A DNA stretch of 64,000 bases from Adenanthera pavonina (Eukaryota > Streptophyta > Magnoliopsida > Fabales > Fabaceae), in the NCBI GenBank assembly GCA_026686845.1, contig JAIVEN010000002.1, forward strand, positions 38,519,001-38,583,000, read 5' to 3'. The position numbers and the translations under genes are program-made. Position 1 is the first letter of the stretch, and each line of letters opens with the position of its first letter. Under the pieces are notes generated by a model. That model was not told where the DNA came from. It did no database searches and saw only the letters and a program-made list of their open reading frames with translations. Positions 11,581 to 24,400 of the stretch are shown here, in pieces.

Positions 11581-12879
11581 TGTAACAACCCTCATTATAC
11601 TATCCTAGACTTAGTCTTAGACTAACAGAAAGTATACTTAATGATATGTGTAAAATTTAAGGAACCAAGACAACGAAAGAGAAATAGGAGGCAGAACTAC
11701 TTCATACTGCAACTTAAACAAAGGACACCATGGTGAATGAGCTGAAACTTTGATAATTTTTTTAGACAGAAGGGTCTCTCACCGCGGCAAACTTATCACC
11801 CGCCGTAGTTCCAGACTTTAAACTTTGATAAATTTTAAGCATTTCAGCAAATGGAAGTAGAAGAGAATAAGAAAGAGACGGAGGAGCTGTGCTAGGGTTT
11901 GAGAAATCTGACATGGGGAGATCATTTTTGGACACAAGAGGCTTTAATCTTGATTGGTAAGTGATCCCTAACCTCCTCTCCTCTCTTTTCTCTTTGGTTT
12001 TGGGTTGATTAGCCAAGGTTTCTACTAATTAAAATGTGTATAAAGGGATTATCGAAGTATGACTTAGTGTTAATGATGCTTGGGTATGAGTTTTAGAGGG
12101 AGTATGTATGATTTGGCTTGAACCCTAGCTTGGTAATGGTTAAGGGAGCATGAAATCTAAAATGTATAGGATTGGTTATGATTTAAATGGTTAATTAGAG
12201 CTCATTAATGCATGAAAATGTTGTTGGAACCTTGGGTTAAGCATACTTGATTGAGTTATGGATTTGGTTAAGTTATACATTGTGTTAATTGGAAATGTGA
12301 TGGTATTGTAGTGTTTTAAATGGTTGATCGAAGGTGATTCGACTCGTGTTTGGCATTAAGATGGTGGATTTAGTCCATGTGTGTGGTGTCGGTGACTTCA
12401 AGTAATCGGGTGTCTGTGTTTATATGTTATTTTTTGATAGTATTTATACATATATATATATATATGCATGTTCCCATTCATACCATAATATTATTATGTC
12501 TGTGTGTATGATTTTTCTACATATCGTGGTATGCATACTATTACATGTAGTATGGACTTATATTCCCTAGCATTATATGTAATCTTATAGCATGCTAACA
12601 TGACAATAATAAATATGATGATGATTTTATACCGATACACACGTGTTGATGTGGCATGAACATTGTCGCCACATGAACATTATGAGGAATGGTGGATTGA
12701 GTGGTAATGATAAGATATGACATGATGATATAGTATGATGATATATGATATGGTGAAATAAGGAAAAGACCCCTACCACTAAATCCTCTCCTATGACCCA
12801 GAGAACCAAACGGCAGTAGACTGCACCTTTTCTAAATCACCACCAATTCACGGTGGTCCAGGGGAAGGAGAGTTAGGAT
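11581..12879 (+). repeat. 3' LTR of the gypsy element, block 1
   Basis: It aligns with 3858-~5125 of the 5' LTR (same order: AACCCTNAT start, TATAAA near 12041, the AT-repeat near 12450, the TCACGGTGGTCCAGGGGAAGG box). It stops at AGTTAGGAT, where the CACTA element begins. Confidence 0.85.
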
Positions 12880-15741
12880 CACTACTACACAGAACCCCAA
12901 TTTACATAGATTATTTTAGTCTTTTTAAATTGATTTTAAAAGTGATGTAAAAGCAAGTAACGTGGAAAAAATGCCTGTAAAAGAATTTCTTTTACTTATG
13001 TTTTTAACACAAAATCAATGTAGAAAAATTGCTTTTACATTAGTTTTTAATACAAAATTGATATAGAAAAATATGCTTTTTATATCAATTATATTAAAAA
13101 GGCTAACATAACTTTGACTTTTTTTACACCGAAATAAGTGTAATCTAAATCTAGACCTATAATTACAACTAAATTTCCAAAATAGCTAAGTGAATTTTAT
13201 AGCCATAATAACTATATTGCCAAAAAATTATTGTTATTAATGGAAATTGTAAAATTCATGTAAGTCTCATACTAAAATATTATATTTCCAATATCACACT
13301 AAAATATCATTAACTATTCCCAAAATACTAAACTGAAACAAATCAGCTCTAGTAGTAAAACATATAGGTCTCTACATCTTATCTATATATCCAAAATACT
13401 AAACTAGAATAAAGCAGCTACAAGTCTAGTTGTAAAACATTATATCTTTGTCATTATCCTTGATTGTAGGAAGAGTAACCACCATGTTAGTACTCCTACT
13501 TCCACTCCCTGTATCCACATCTGATAGGACTAAAAGTTGAGAGACTTTTCTTTAAATATCAAAGGCATTGTATATAACTATATATTCAACATAAATATTT
13601 CAAGGAATAGGATAATAAAAAATATATGGATTACAGTAACATAATTTTCATACTTACAAAATTTTCACAAATAGCAGGTGAAAAAATGTATAGCTTGCAA
13701 CTAAAAACAAGAAATATCAAGCTTTATGCACATGAGATACAAGTATAAATTATAAAGTACTTTAAGCAACCGAATCAAGTTAGTTTGCACACCTCAGCCA
13801 GATAACATTACCAATGGTGGATTATTCATCATGAAGATATTTAAAAAAAAAAAACTTACTCCTTTAGTTGTGAGATACACAACCAATTTTGCCAAAGTCA
13901 CCACTAAATATTGGACCTCCCAATAGTTCTACAATAGCTAAAATTGAAATACAAAATTTAGGAAATAATCCATGATTACTTAATGGAGATTGGAGTCTAC
14001 AAGGTATCCTCAATTATAAAGAGCTATATTATAATTTCCATATTCAAGAGAAGTCAAGCCCCAAAATTTAATTAACTGAAATAAATCATTTGCATTAGTT
14101 CCATAATTTTCATAAAATACGTTAATTTTCTGAGTTATGTATAAATTTTAGCTGAATCACTCTTAAATAATGGATCTCCCAAAAATTCTACAATAGCCAA
14201 GATTGAAACACCAATACAAAGTAAGCTCCCTTGAGTACATAAGCCCCCTTGAGCTAATAGATTTGGCTAAAATCCCCAATACAAAATAAGCTCATTTTTA
14301 GAACAAGGAAACTAAAAGGATGGGTATTTGCTTGAATATAGAAATTGATTAAATTAACTAAAAATGAAAAAATAAATTCAACTAAAAATTTGGGAAAAAA
14401 TAATATAAAAAAACTCACATAGATGATAAAGACAATGACCGATAGAGGGAGTAGAGGCGAAGAACAATGGCAATCCACAAAGGGAGTAGAGCGCATGACG
14501 TAGACCGATGGAGGGAGTAAAGATCATGTGGGAGGGAGCTTCGATCTATTCGTGGGCTTCAATCGAGAAAGTGAGACCGAGTGCAAGAGGGAAGGAATGT
14601 GGATGGCTACAACGTTCAAGAGAGAGGCGACCACCATGTGCGAGAGGGAAGTAGTGTGCTGGCAATGGAGATCTGGAGGCAATGGACAAGTGTGGGAGTG
14701 GCAAGCCAAGAGCAGCTCTAGAGGGAGAAGACTGCGTTAGAGGAAGCTAAAATTTGGAACTTAATTTTGAGTGCTAATAAAGGGAGGGAAGTAGGTAAAC
14801 ACTAAAAGTTTTACATGGGTTTTTTATATAAAACCGATGTAAGTTTTTTTCAAAAAATTTATATAAAAAAAGAAAGGAAAGGATCTATAAGATAGAAAAT
14901 TTACATCAGTTTATTATAAAAAACTGATATATAAATTTTTACATTGGTTTTTTTTATATAAAATCGATATAAATATTAAGAATATAATAAATAATAATTT
15001 TCCATTGATAAAATGATAAATCATACTTGTATATAAATATGTTAATATAAAAATCTTATCATAATCCTATATTTTTATATTACTTGCATATTTTTATTTA
15101 GTTTTATTAATTAAAGAATTAAGATATTGTAGTATAAAAATATAATATAATCATATAGTTCTTGTGTGTTAGACGAAAATAATTCACATGGGAATTCAAA
15201 TTTATAGAAGTATTTAAAAAAAAACCAATGTAAATATCATGTATATATATATATGAAAATATATCAATTTATTCTTCTTTACAAATATTATAATATAAAA
15301 ATCTAATTATAATCATATAGTTTTATATTGCATATTTTTATTTATTTAACTTTAATATATCATTTTAATTCTTAAGAACATTATATTTCTATACAATTGA
15401 AAATTTAAGTTGATGGTATACTAAAAATATGGAGATAGAAAAAAATATGAAGACATGTTTATATTGGTTTCTCTTAAAAACTGAAATAAAAATTAAATAA
15501 TAATAAGCAAATATGTTAAGATATATTGTAATAGATAACGCAATGTAATTATATTTTTATATACTTCCATTAATATGAATTTTATTAGGATAAACATATT
15601 TACATCGGTTTTACTAACAAATCGATGTAAAAAGACATAAAGCAATAAATTTATTTAGAAAATTGCCACCGATCATCATTTTATGTCGTTTTTTTTAATC
15701 AATGTAAATAACCGATATAAAAATCACTTTTTGTAGTAGTG
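12880..15741. mobile_element. CACTA transposon, non-autonomous (2862 bp)
   Basis: The ends are CACTACTACA at 12880 and TGTAGTAGTG at 15741, an inverted repeat of the CACTA class. Near both ends a short motif of the type TTTACATCGGTTTT and its reverse complement AAACCGATGTAA occurs many times in both orientations (for example 14810-14840, 14900-14970, 15600-15635), the subterminal repeat array typical of transposase binding in this class. The flanking triplets are GAT (12877-12879) and GGT (15742-15744), a 3-bp duplication with one mismatch. No transposase is readable. A purine-rich segment at 14460-14740 gives short open frames but no recognisable protein. Confidence 0.85.
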
Positions 15742-15746
15742 GGTCC

Positions 15747-17560
15747 TGTAAGGTTCAGTATAATATAAGTTTTGATGATGACAAATATAGAGTAATAAGG
15801 AACAAATGCATTATATGTATCTGACATATATAATGTTCCTTAAAGAAGTAAAATACATTTTAGCATGTATTTAATTATGGTTATAATACATATATCATGC
15901 TATGTGTAAATATATCCACTATACTTTTACAATGAATAATATAATTTGGATATATAAACTGGACTAACTACTTGGTTTGTAAGTGTAATACATTGAATGT
16001 AGGATGATCCAAGTAAGAAGAGTGAGCATTAGAATATAGAAATGGAAATCAATATCATCCCTCACTTAAGAAAGAAGAAGAGAAAGGATGCTTCAAAAAT
16101 GAAAGATCATAAGGGAGCATGACAAGAAGAAAATGACCAAGTGGAAATGGAACTCAACATTTGAAGATCTAGTCACTAGGTATATTTTCTTTTCACTTAG
16201 GTCTTGAGGTGGGATTAGTCTTTAAAAATTACTTAATCTTGTTACCATATGTTCTAAAAGAGTTAGATTAAGTAAATCTGATGTTAGCTTTGAAAAACTC
16301 TGATGACAGACAAATTTTGAGAAGTTAAACTTCATATACTTTGTGAAAATACAACTTTGCTGACTGAAATTTGAAGTTCCAGAGATATCACCTCTGACAG
16401 ACGAATTTCAGGTGTTGAAATTCGAATTTCGAGTCAGGCATAGTTAGTGAAATCTGGTTTTTCAAGAATCTAGAGTTTGACCTTTACTTAGTATTTTTAA
16501 TATATCTCTCAAAATACATATGGATTTGATGTAAAACTTATTTCATATGAAGCTAGACTTAATAAGATTTTCAAAGAAGGTTATTTCACTCAAAATAAAA
16601 GTCATATGAAAAAGCTATGGTTATTTAAAGTTGAGTAGTAAGATATGAATTTTCAGTTTTGACCTCTTATCACTATTTCAATCATATCTCACAAAATACG
16701 TTTGTTTTTGAAGTGAAACTTGTTTCAATTAAAATAGACATTCAGAGCTTTCCAACCATAGGTCATTTGCTTAATTTGGAGTTAAAATGAGAGAGTTATA
16801 GCTTCTGTAAAAATGTCTACAGTGTAAAATTTGAAGTTACATAGGTTTCGTTGCGACAGACGAATTTCGTGCCTCCGAAATTCGAATTTCGAAGAGACCC
16901 TTCATGCAGAATTGAGCTTGCCACTGACAGAAGAATTTTGACTTCCAAAATTCAAACTTCTGGTCCAACAGAAGAATTTCCACTTTCAAAATTTGAATTT
17001 TGCGATTCCAAAAACGTGAAAATACTTCTGAAACAACCAACAGACGAATTTCCACTTTCAAAATTCGAATTTCGCAACTCCAGAAACATGGAAATACTTC
17101 TAAAACAACCAACAAACTACTTTCCACTTTCAAAATTTGAATTTAACAATTCCAGAAACATGAAAACACTTATGAAACAACCAACAGACAAATTTTAACA
17201 TTCAAAATTTGAATTTCGAAAGGAAGAACTTGTGCCATATTGAGTTGCTCACTGTCAGAAGAATTTCGAAGGCACTATAGCAATATGGAATTACTGTTTA
17301 AACTTACCAGAAGAACTTTAAACTCCAAAATTTGAATGTTCCAACATAGAAACATTTATCAAGATGAAAATTTGAATTTCAGCTTTGGACAGACGAACAT
17401 TGAACTTCAACGCTAAAAACTTTAACTTATGGACTCTTCGAAATTCGTCTGTTAACATCCAAAATTCAAATTTCAGTGTGTCAGATTCATTAAATGAGGT
17501 TGGTAAACGGCTAGTTTTGCAGAGTAAACCGTTGGGTAACATCTCTAACAGCTAGGTGCA
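15747..17560 (+). repeat. Truncated SIRE-type copia LTR
   Basis: It starts TGTAAGGTTC and has TTTTGATGATGACAAA shortly after, comparable to the TTTTGATGATTCCAAA at the start of the SIRE-1 LTR. From 16380 on it carries the same dense CAGACGAA / AAATTCGAATTT units as the SIRE-1 and SIRE-2 LTRs. It ends with the LTR promoter passage (CATTAAATGAGGTTGGTAAACGG, then TAAACCGTTGGGTAAC) at about 17555 and is cut before the TATA box. Gypsy LTR sequence resumes at 17566, with ~75 bp of it missing relative to the 5' LTR. The overlapping open frames at 16837-17198 are by-products of the repeated units. Confidence 0.75.
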
Positions 17561-17565
17561 TTAGT

Positions 17566-18393
17566 GTGCAGTGACTATTGGAACGGAATCACCTATTAGA
17601 AATGTTATGTTATGATGCTAGCCCATGGTTCTAATCGTGTATAAGGGAGACATGCATTTCATAATATTTTGCATTGCATTACACCATATGCATACTCATG
17701 TGAATAGATGATATAGGTTGTCTGTGTTTGCGTTCCTGATTATTAAGACTTTGTCTCACACCCTTTCCATGACTAACGTTTCAGATGAAAACTCTGGTGT
17801 TAGTTTAGAGATGACAAAGGAGTCATAGTCTCTCTGACGTCGGGAATATCCAAGTCAATGGTAGTGTGTGTATTGTCTATGTATGTATTATGTCAAGTAG
17901 GATAGTAAGTTTGTAATCAACATGAGAACAATGATATTGTGATATTGATGGTTGTAGAATGTTGATGATGATGAATAACATGTGATGATATCGATGACGA
18001 TGTGGTATGGTTATGTTCATGAATGGTTGTATGTGTATAATGATGATATGGACCCTAGTATGGGTCATTATTGTTGGAGTAGGTGTTTGTGCATTAGAAA
18101 GGCCATATGAGTGAGCCCAAAGTGGTTTTAGGCCTAGTAGGTGTGTTTTGGGCATGTAGCCCATTGTTTGGAATTGGAGTTCAAAGGGGTCAATTCCCGA
18201 ATAAGTGGTTCCCCTAAGATGAAACCTTCTTGGATAAGTTGGTTGAGCAAATGGGACCTGTGTGGATGGTCCATAGTGGTTAAATTGCCTTTGGTAGCAA
18301 TTAGAATGCTTAAGGTATGAATTTTGGTAAAAAAGTGGCCAAAACGGTGTTGGGTGTCCAAAATCTCCATACGGAGATAAATTGAGATGAAAC
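17566..18393 (+). repeat. 3' LTR of the gypsy element, block 2
   Basis: It aligns with about 5200-6003 of the 5' LTR, beginning at the GACTATTGGAACGGAATCACC passage and ending at the SIRE-1 target site GAAAC (18389-18393). The 183-codon minus-strand frame at 17877-18428 is a chance frame in LTR sequence. Confidence 0.85.
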
Positions 18394-19634
18394 TGTTGAA
18401 TCAAGAAGTTTTGATGATTCCAAATCAACTCTCAAGAACTGAAAAAATTCGTCTAAAACAATGTTAAAGTTCATCTGAAATCAAGATCATATTGAGTTTC
18501 AAAATTGCTTACTGACAGACAAACTTTGAACATGAAAATTTGAATTTCAGAAGCTAAAGTTGTGAGTCTGTTGAAATGACATGATGACATACGAAGGACA
18601 GTGTTTACAAATTCGAATGTTGAAGTAAGTCTGAAATGAGGTCTCTCTGACAGATGAACTTTACTCTTTGAAAATTCAAATTTTGAAGTAAATAAACTAC
18701 TGTGCCTTTTGAGCCTGCTAGGGACAGACGAATTTTGGGGTTCCAAAATTCGAATTTCGAGGGCACTGTAGCAAATTGAAAATACTGTTCACACTTAACA
18801 AAAAAACTTTCTTCTTGAAAATTCGTATGTCACAACATGAAAATATTTTCTAAGTTCCAAAATTCGAATTTCACTTCATGAACAGACGAACTTCAGTATT
18901 TCAACATTGGATGCTTTAACCTTCGGTTCCTTCGAAATTCGTCTGTTGACCAACCAAAATTTCAAATTTCAGTATGTCAGAAGCATTAAATGCGGTTGAT
19001 TAACGGATAGTTTTTCAGAGTAACCGTTGGATAACTTCCCCAACGGATAGATTTTGTCTCTAACGAATAGTTGGGACCTAAATCTATAAATACAACATCA
19101 TTTGAAGTTGTGGGAAACGAATCAAACTTTGTATATACTGAAATTCTGCTAAATCTTTTACTCAAAGACTTTTACCCTCTTGCTTCAATACTTGTACTTC
19201 AACTTTCATATTCACTCTATTCAAGAGAGTTTCATCTTTGTAAACAATCTAATCTTCATCTGGAGGATAGATTTACTTGTGAGGAGATATCACAAGGGAT
19301 TGTAAAGCACCTTGTGAAAGTGCAGAAAGAGATTGATTGAGTTCTAAAATACAAAGCACTGAAGTTGTATTGTGGCATTTGCAAGAAGCCCGTTGAATTC
19401 TGCTGAATAGTGGAAAATCTCAAGTGTTGTTTTAGGGACTGGACGTAGGTCAAGAGGAGAGACCAAACCAAGATAAATATTAGAGTTTTTCTTCTCTCTA
19501 TCACTACTCTTTTATCTTACTGCTTTATACTCTGTTTTTTTGTCATTCCTTGCTTTCTTCATTATTTTCACTTTGTGCAGAAAATTTTAATCTTCTCAAT
19601 TCACCCCCCTCTTAGGAAGTCAGCTTAACTAACA
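18394..19634 (+). repeat. SIRE-1 5' LTR (1241 bp, internally deleted)
   Basis: It starts TGTTGAATCAAG and ends CTTAACTAACA. Compared with the 1653-bp 3' LTR it lacks about 414 bp: after CTCAAGAACT at 18440 the sequence jumps to the equivalent of 28584. AACT is present at both breakpoints of the longer copy (28166-28169 and 28580-28583), so the loss fits a microhomology-mediated deletion. TATAAATA at 19085-19092 is the LTR TATA box. The hairpin at 18729-18752 is one of the best examples of the repeat units described in the findings. Confidence 0.9.
18985..19092 (+). promoter_or_regulatory. SIRE-1 LTR core promoter: AACGG cluster plus TATA box
   Basis: Upstream of TATAAATA (19085-19092) lie TTAACGGATAG, TAACCGTTGGATAAC, CCCAACGGATAG and CTCTAACGAATAG within ~90 bp. 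AACGG in a YCYAACGG context is the core of the plant mitosis-specific activator element bound by three-repeat MYB proteins. The cluster is also seen in the 3' LTR and in both SIRE-2 LTRs (for example 39514-39592 before TATAAATA at 39606-39613). Confidence 0.5.
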
Positions 19635-19636
19635 AG

Positions 19637-19648
19637 TGGTATCAGAGC
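19637..19648 (+). promoter_or_regulatory. SIRE-1 primer binding site
   Basis: TGGTATCAGAGC two bases after the LTR end, the exact complement of the plant initiator-Met tRNA 3' end. Confidence 0.9.
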
Positions 19649-19689
19649 TCGAATTCCCATTCAAAGGATCTCACAGTCCAGGAATTAAA

Positions 19690-21480
19690 ATGGCTGGGTT
19701 TGGAGAAAGCATATTACCAGAAGGGAACAATACAAATAGACCACCTGGCTTCAGTGGAGAGCACTATGGTTACTGGAAGATGAGAATGCAAATCTACCTC
19801 CAGTCCATCGATTTGGACATCTGGTCAGTCATTCAGAAGGGAGACTTTGTCCCAATGGCTTTAAAAGATGATGGAAAGTATAGAGAAAAGCCAGAAGCTG
19901 AATGGAATGAGGAAGACAGAAGGAGAGTCTTGTTGAACTTCAAGGCAAAACATTGTTTAGTCAGTGCCTTGAATCAAGACGAATTCTACAGAGTCTCACA
20001 ATGCTCCACTGCCAAGGAAATGTGGGACACCCTACAGATTGCTCATAAAGGAACAACTGGAGTCAGGGAAAATAAACTGAATACCTGCATTAGAGAATAC
20101 GAGAGCTTCAGAATGGCTGAAGGTAAAACTGTAAAAGAGCTACAAAAGAGATTCACTCTCATTATGAATCAACTAAAGAGCTTGGGAAAGGAATACGCTC
20201 AAACAGAGAAAGTCAGAAAGATCCTCAGAGCTCTCCCTCTGGAATGGCAGCCTAAGGTAACAGCAATAGAGGAAGCCAGAGGAGAATCAATGGCTTCTGT
20301 CTTAGCTCTATTCGGCAGCCTTGAGGAATATGAAGGAAAAATAAAAGCTCTCAAGGAAGCTGGATAAGACAGAAAGAAGAAAGGTCTTGCTCTCAAAGCT
20401 GCTGAAGAAAAGGAAGAGGATTCTGATGATGGAGATGAGCTGGATGAAGAAACTCTGGCTATGATGGTCAGCAAATTTGGAAGATTCTACAGTAAGAAGA
20501 GAAACAAGAAAATATTCAAGAGAGGAGTAGCTGGAGACAGCAAGAAAGAAGCAAAAGAGCCTGTGACTTGCTATGAGTGCAAAAAGTAGGGACACATCAA
20601 ATAGGATTGCCCACAATTCCTCAAGAAGCAAGAGAAAGAAAAGAAAGCTGCTGACAAAGGCAAGAGGAAGAAAGCCTACATCTCATCAATATGGGGCAAC
20701 AGCTCAGATGAGAAAGAAGATGAAATTGCCAACATATGTCTGATGGCACTTGCCTCTGAAAAAGCTGAAAATCCATGTAGCAGTGATCAAGAAGAAGAGG
20801 TATATGAATCTGAACCTTCCTATTCTGAATTACTGGATGCATTTCATGAGCTACATGATGAGTTTGTTAAAGTTGCTAAGGAGCTGAAACTAGCTAAGAA
20901 AAAGATTAATAAACTAGAATCTCAAAGCAACATCTCTAAAATTGCTCCTCTACCTATTGCTGAATCTATCTACTGTAAATCATGCACTGATCTAAAGCAA
21001 ACCAATGAATATTTAGTGAAAAGCATGTCAAGGTTTACCAGAGGTAAATATATGTTATTTGCCTTAATGGGGAGCCAAAGAATATCACAAGGGAAAGCTG
21101 GTCTTGGCTATGATCCATGTGCTGTTAAAGAAAAGATTAGGAAGAAAAATCATAATGTATATATGAGACATTTTGTGCATGCTGATGGAAATAGAAAGAA
21201 AGATCATATGCCACATTAGATTGAATCATATAATCAACCAAAGCATGCAAAACAAAAATATTATCTGCATTGTTTTCTTCCTGCTTCTCAATCCAACAGT
21301 CCCTTTACCACCTGTCATTTCTGTAACAAAAAGGGACATATTTCCAGTTCTTGTGCTATAAAGAAAAATGGACTTGACAGGAAGGTCAAATGGGTTCCCA
21401 AAGGTACATCTGTATCTAGGGAAAACACTATTGACAGAAAAGGACCCAAGCAGATTTGGGTACCTAAGAAGAAAACTTGA
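19690..21480 (+). pseudogene. SIRE-1 gag, decayed
   Basis: Gag of a copia element; the ATG at 19690 (MAGFGESILPEGNN) is chosen because SIRE-2 has the same start. Residues ~10-215 form the UBN2-type copia gag domain (FSGEHYGYWKMRMQIYLQS, CSTAKEMWDTLQIAHKG, LKSLGKEYAQTEKVRKILRA). An acidic/basic linker follows, then zinc knuckle 1 (CYECKK, stop, GHIK, stop, DC) near 20570-20610, a predicted coiled coil (LKLAKKKINKLESQ), and zinc knuckle 2, CHFCNKKGHISSSC, intact near 21312-21353. The frame closes at 21478-21480 after VPKKKT. Stops: TAA at 20365, TAG at 20587 and 20602, TAG at 21217. SIRE-2 shows CTG at the first site and CAG at the second. Confidence 0.88.
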
Positions 21481-24400
21481 ACTTTGTTTTGCAGGTCTGT
21501 CTCAAAGCTAAAAGAAACAACAAATGGTACATGGACAGTGCCTGCTCAAGTAACATGACTGGTGACAAGGAGAAGTTCATCACCCTTAGAGACAAGAAAG
21601 GAGGAAAGGTGACCTTTGGAGGTGATCAATATGACAAAATAGTCGGCATTGACATTATGGGTAAAAATCCTGAAACATCCATTGAAGAGGTGCTGTTTGT
21701 GATAGGCTTCAACCATAATCTGCTGAGTGTGAGCCAAACATGTGACAAAGGAAATTGGGTACTGTTTGACTCAAAATTCTGCCTAGTCATCAGAAAAAGT
21801 GATCACAAAGTAATCCTCAAAGCTCAAAGAGATGTTAACTGCTATACTATTGATCTTGATGAACTTCCTCCCTTAGATTCTGTTTGCTTAATTAGTCAAG
21901 ACAATGATAGTTGGCTATGGCATAGAAGATTAGCTCATGTTAACATGAATCAACTTTCAAAACTGGTTAAAAATGAGCTAGTCACTGGCCTTACAAAAAT
22001 TGCTTTTGAAAAGGACAAAGAATGTGATGCATGCTTAAGAGGAAAGCAAACTAAATCTTCTTTTAAACCTAAAAACGTAGTCACCACAACTAGATCACTA
22101 AAACTACTACATATGGATTTAATTGGTCCATCTAGGGTAAAGAGCATTTATGGTAATCTGTATATGCTTGTAATTCTGGATGATTACTCTAGATTTACAT
22201 GGACATTATTTCTTTCCTCTAAAAGTGATACCTTTGATGCATTTGTAACCTTAGCTAAGAAAGTGCAAAATGAGAAAGGTATTTCCATTGTGTCTATCAT
22301 ATCAGATCATGGAGGAGAGTTTGAAAACTCATACTTTCTGGAGTACTGCAATGAGTATGGAATTGATCACAACTTGTCAGCTCCAAGAACTCCTCAACAG
22401 AATGAAGTAATAGAAAGGAAGAACAGAACCATTGGAGAAATGGCTAGAGCTATGCTGAATGAAAAGAAGCTATCTCAGGTGTTTTGGGCTGATGCAGTAA
22501 ATACAGCAAGCTACATCATAAATAGAGCCTACATCAGACCAATCCTTAGAAAGACTTCATACGAGCTGTACAAGGGAAGAAAGCCAAATCTGTCACATCT
22601 TCATGTGTTCGGGTGCAAATGCTTCATTCACAACAATGAGAAAGAAAATCTGGGTAAGTTTGATCCCAAATCCGATGAAGGTATATTTCTGGGCTATTCT
22701 ACTAGAAGTAAGGCATATAGAGTTTTCAATAAAAAGTCTAATTTGGTAGAGGAATCTGTACATGTAGTGTTTATCGAAAATGAAATTGCCTCTAAACATG
22801 TTTCTGATGAAGATGATCTTGTTTCAAACTTTAAAAAGTTAGATATCTTTAATGAAGATATAATTGAACCTCCAAAAATATCTAAATCTATTAATATAAA
22901 GGAAGATATTCAAGAGAGAGATTTTGAAGAAGAAAATGATGAAGAAATATCTCAAGAACTTCCTAGAGCTTGGAGATATCAAAGGAATCATCCTGTTGAT
23001 CAAGTGATAGGGAATGTTCAAGAGAAAGTTAAAACCAGAAAATAGTTAAGGGATCAAATGATTAATTGTGCTTTCATCTCACAAATTGAACCTAAATGTA
23101 CTGAGGAAGCCTTAACTGATGAGTACTGGATTCTAGCTATGCAAGATGAATTAAATCAATTTGAAAGAAATCAAGTCTGGGATTTAGTGCCTAGACCCAA
23201 AAATCATCCTGTCATAGGTACCAAATGGGTTTTTAGAAATAAACTTGATGAATCAGGATCAATCATCAGAAACAAAGCTAGACTGGTTGCTAAAGGATAT
23301 AATCAAGAAGAGGGCATTGATTATGAGGAAATCTTTACTCCAGTAGCTAGATTAGAAGCAATTAGAATTCTATTAGCATATGCATGCATGAAAAATATTT
23401 TGTTATATCAAATGGATGTAAAGAGTGCTTTTCTGAATGGATATATCAATGAAGAGGTTTATGTAGATCAACCTCCAGGTTTTAAGGATTCTACAAAACC
23501 AAACCATGTGTATAAACTAAAGAAAGCTCTTTACGGTTTAAAACAAGCCCCTAGAGCATGGTATGAAAGATTGAGTAATTTTCTAACTGAAAAGGGGTCA
23601 ACAGAGGAAAAGTATATACAACTTTATTCACTAAGAAAGAAAACAAAGATTTACTAATTGTTCAAATCTATGTTGATGATATTATATTTGGTGCTACTAA
23701 TGAATCTCTTTGCAAGAATTTTTCTAAGTTAATGCAGGGGGAATTCGAAATATCTATAATGGGTGAACTCAACTTCTTCCTTGGATTGCAAATCAGACAG
23801 TGTGATGATGGTATCTTCCTCAATCAATCCAAGTATTTGAAGGAATTGCTGAAGAAGTTTGGAAATGGAAAATGTCAAGCCAATGGGGACACCTATGGCT
23901 ACTGCAACCAAACTGGACATGGATGAGAAAGGGAAATTGTTTGACATAACTTAGTATAGGAGAATGATTGGATCCCTGCTGTACTTAACAGCCAATAGAC
24001 CTGACATTATGTTTAGTGTTTGTATGTCTGCAAGGTTCCAATCATGTTCCAAAGAAACCCATGCAACTGCTGTGAAAAGAATCTTCAGATATCTTATTGG
24101 AACATCACAGATGAGTCTTTGGTATCCAAAGGGCAATGGAGAAGATCTCAAAGGATACACTGATGCTGACTTTGCAGGATCCAAAACTGACAGAAAAAGC
24201 ACAAGTGGAACTTGTCAGTTTCTTGGAGGATCCTTGGTTTCATAGTTTAGTAAAAAGCATAACAGTGTGGCCTTATCCACAACCGAGGCTGAGTATGTTG
24301 CAGCTGGAAGCTGTTGTGCCCGAATCATCTGGATGAAACAACAACTGGAAGATCTTGAGGTTGAGTTGAAAGAAATACCAATAATGTGTGACAACCAAAG

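Noticed and set aside
14254..14740. Short frames inside the first CACTA element
   Set aside because: Purine/pyrimidine-biased translations on both strands; no transposase or host gene motif. A captured fragment cannot be excluded but is not supported.
16837..17198. Overlapping ~100-codon frames on both strands
   Set aside because: Both are translations of the repeated AAATTCGAATTT units, which are self-complementary and stop-poor; not genes.
17877..18428. 183-codon minus-strand frame
   Set aside because: It is in gypsy LTR sequence, runs into the SIRE-1 LTR, is absent as a frame in the other LTR and has low-complexity ends.
20199..20631. Antisense frames opposite SIRE-1 gag (and 40721-41153 in SIRE-2)
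   Set aside because: Ser/Leu/Phe-rich shadows of the acidic and basic gag linker; the sense frame is a recognised gag.
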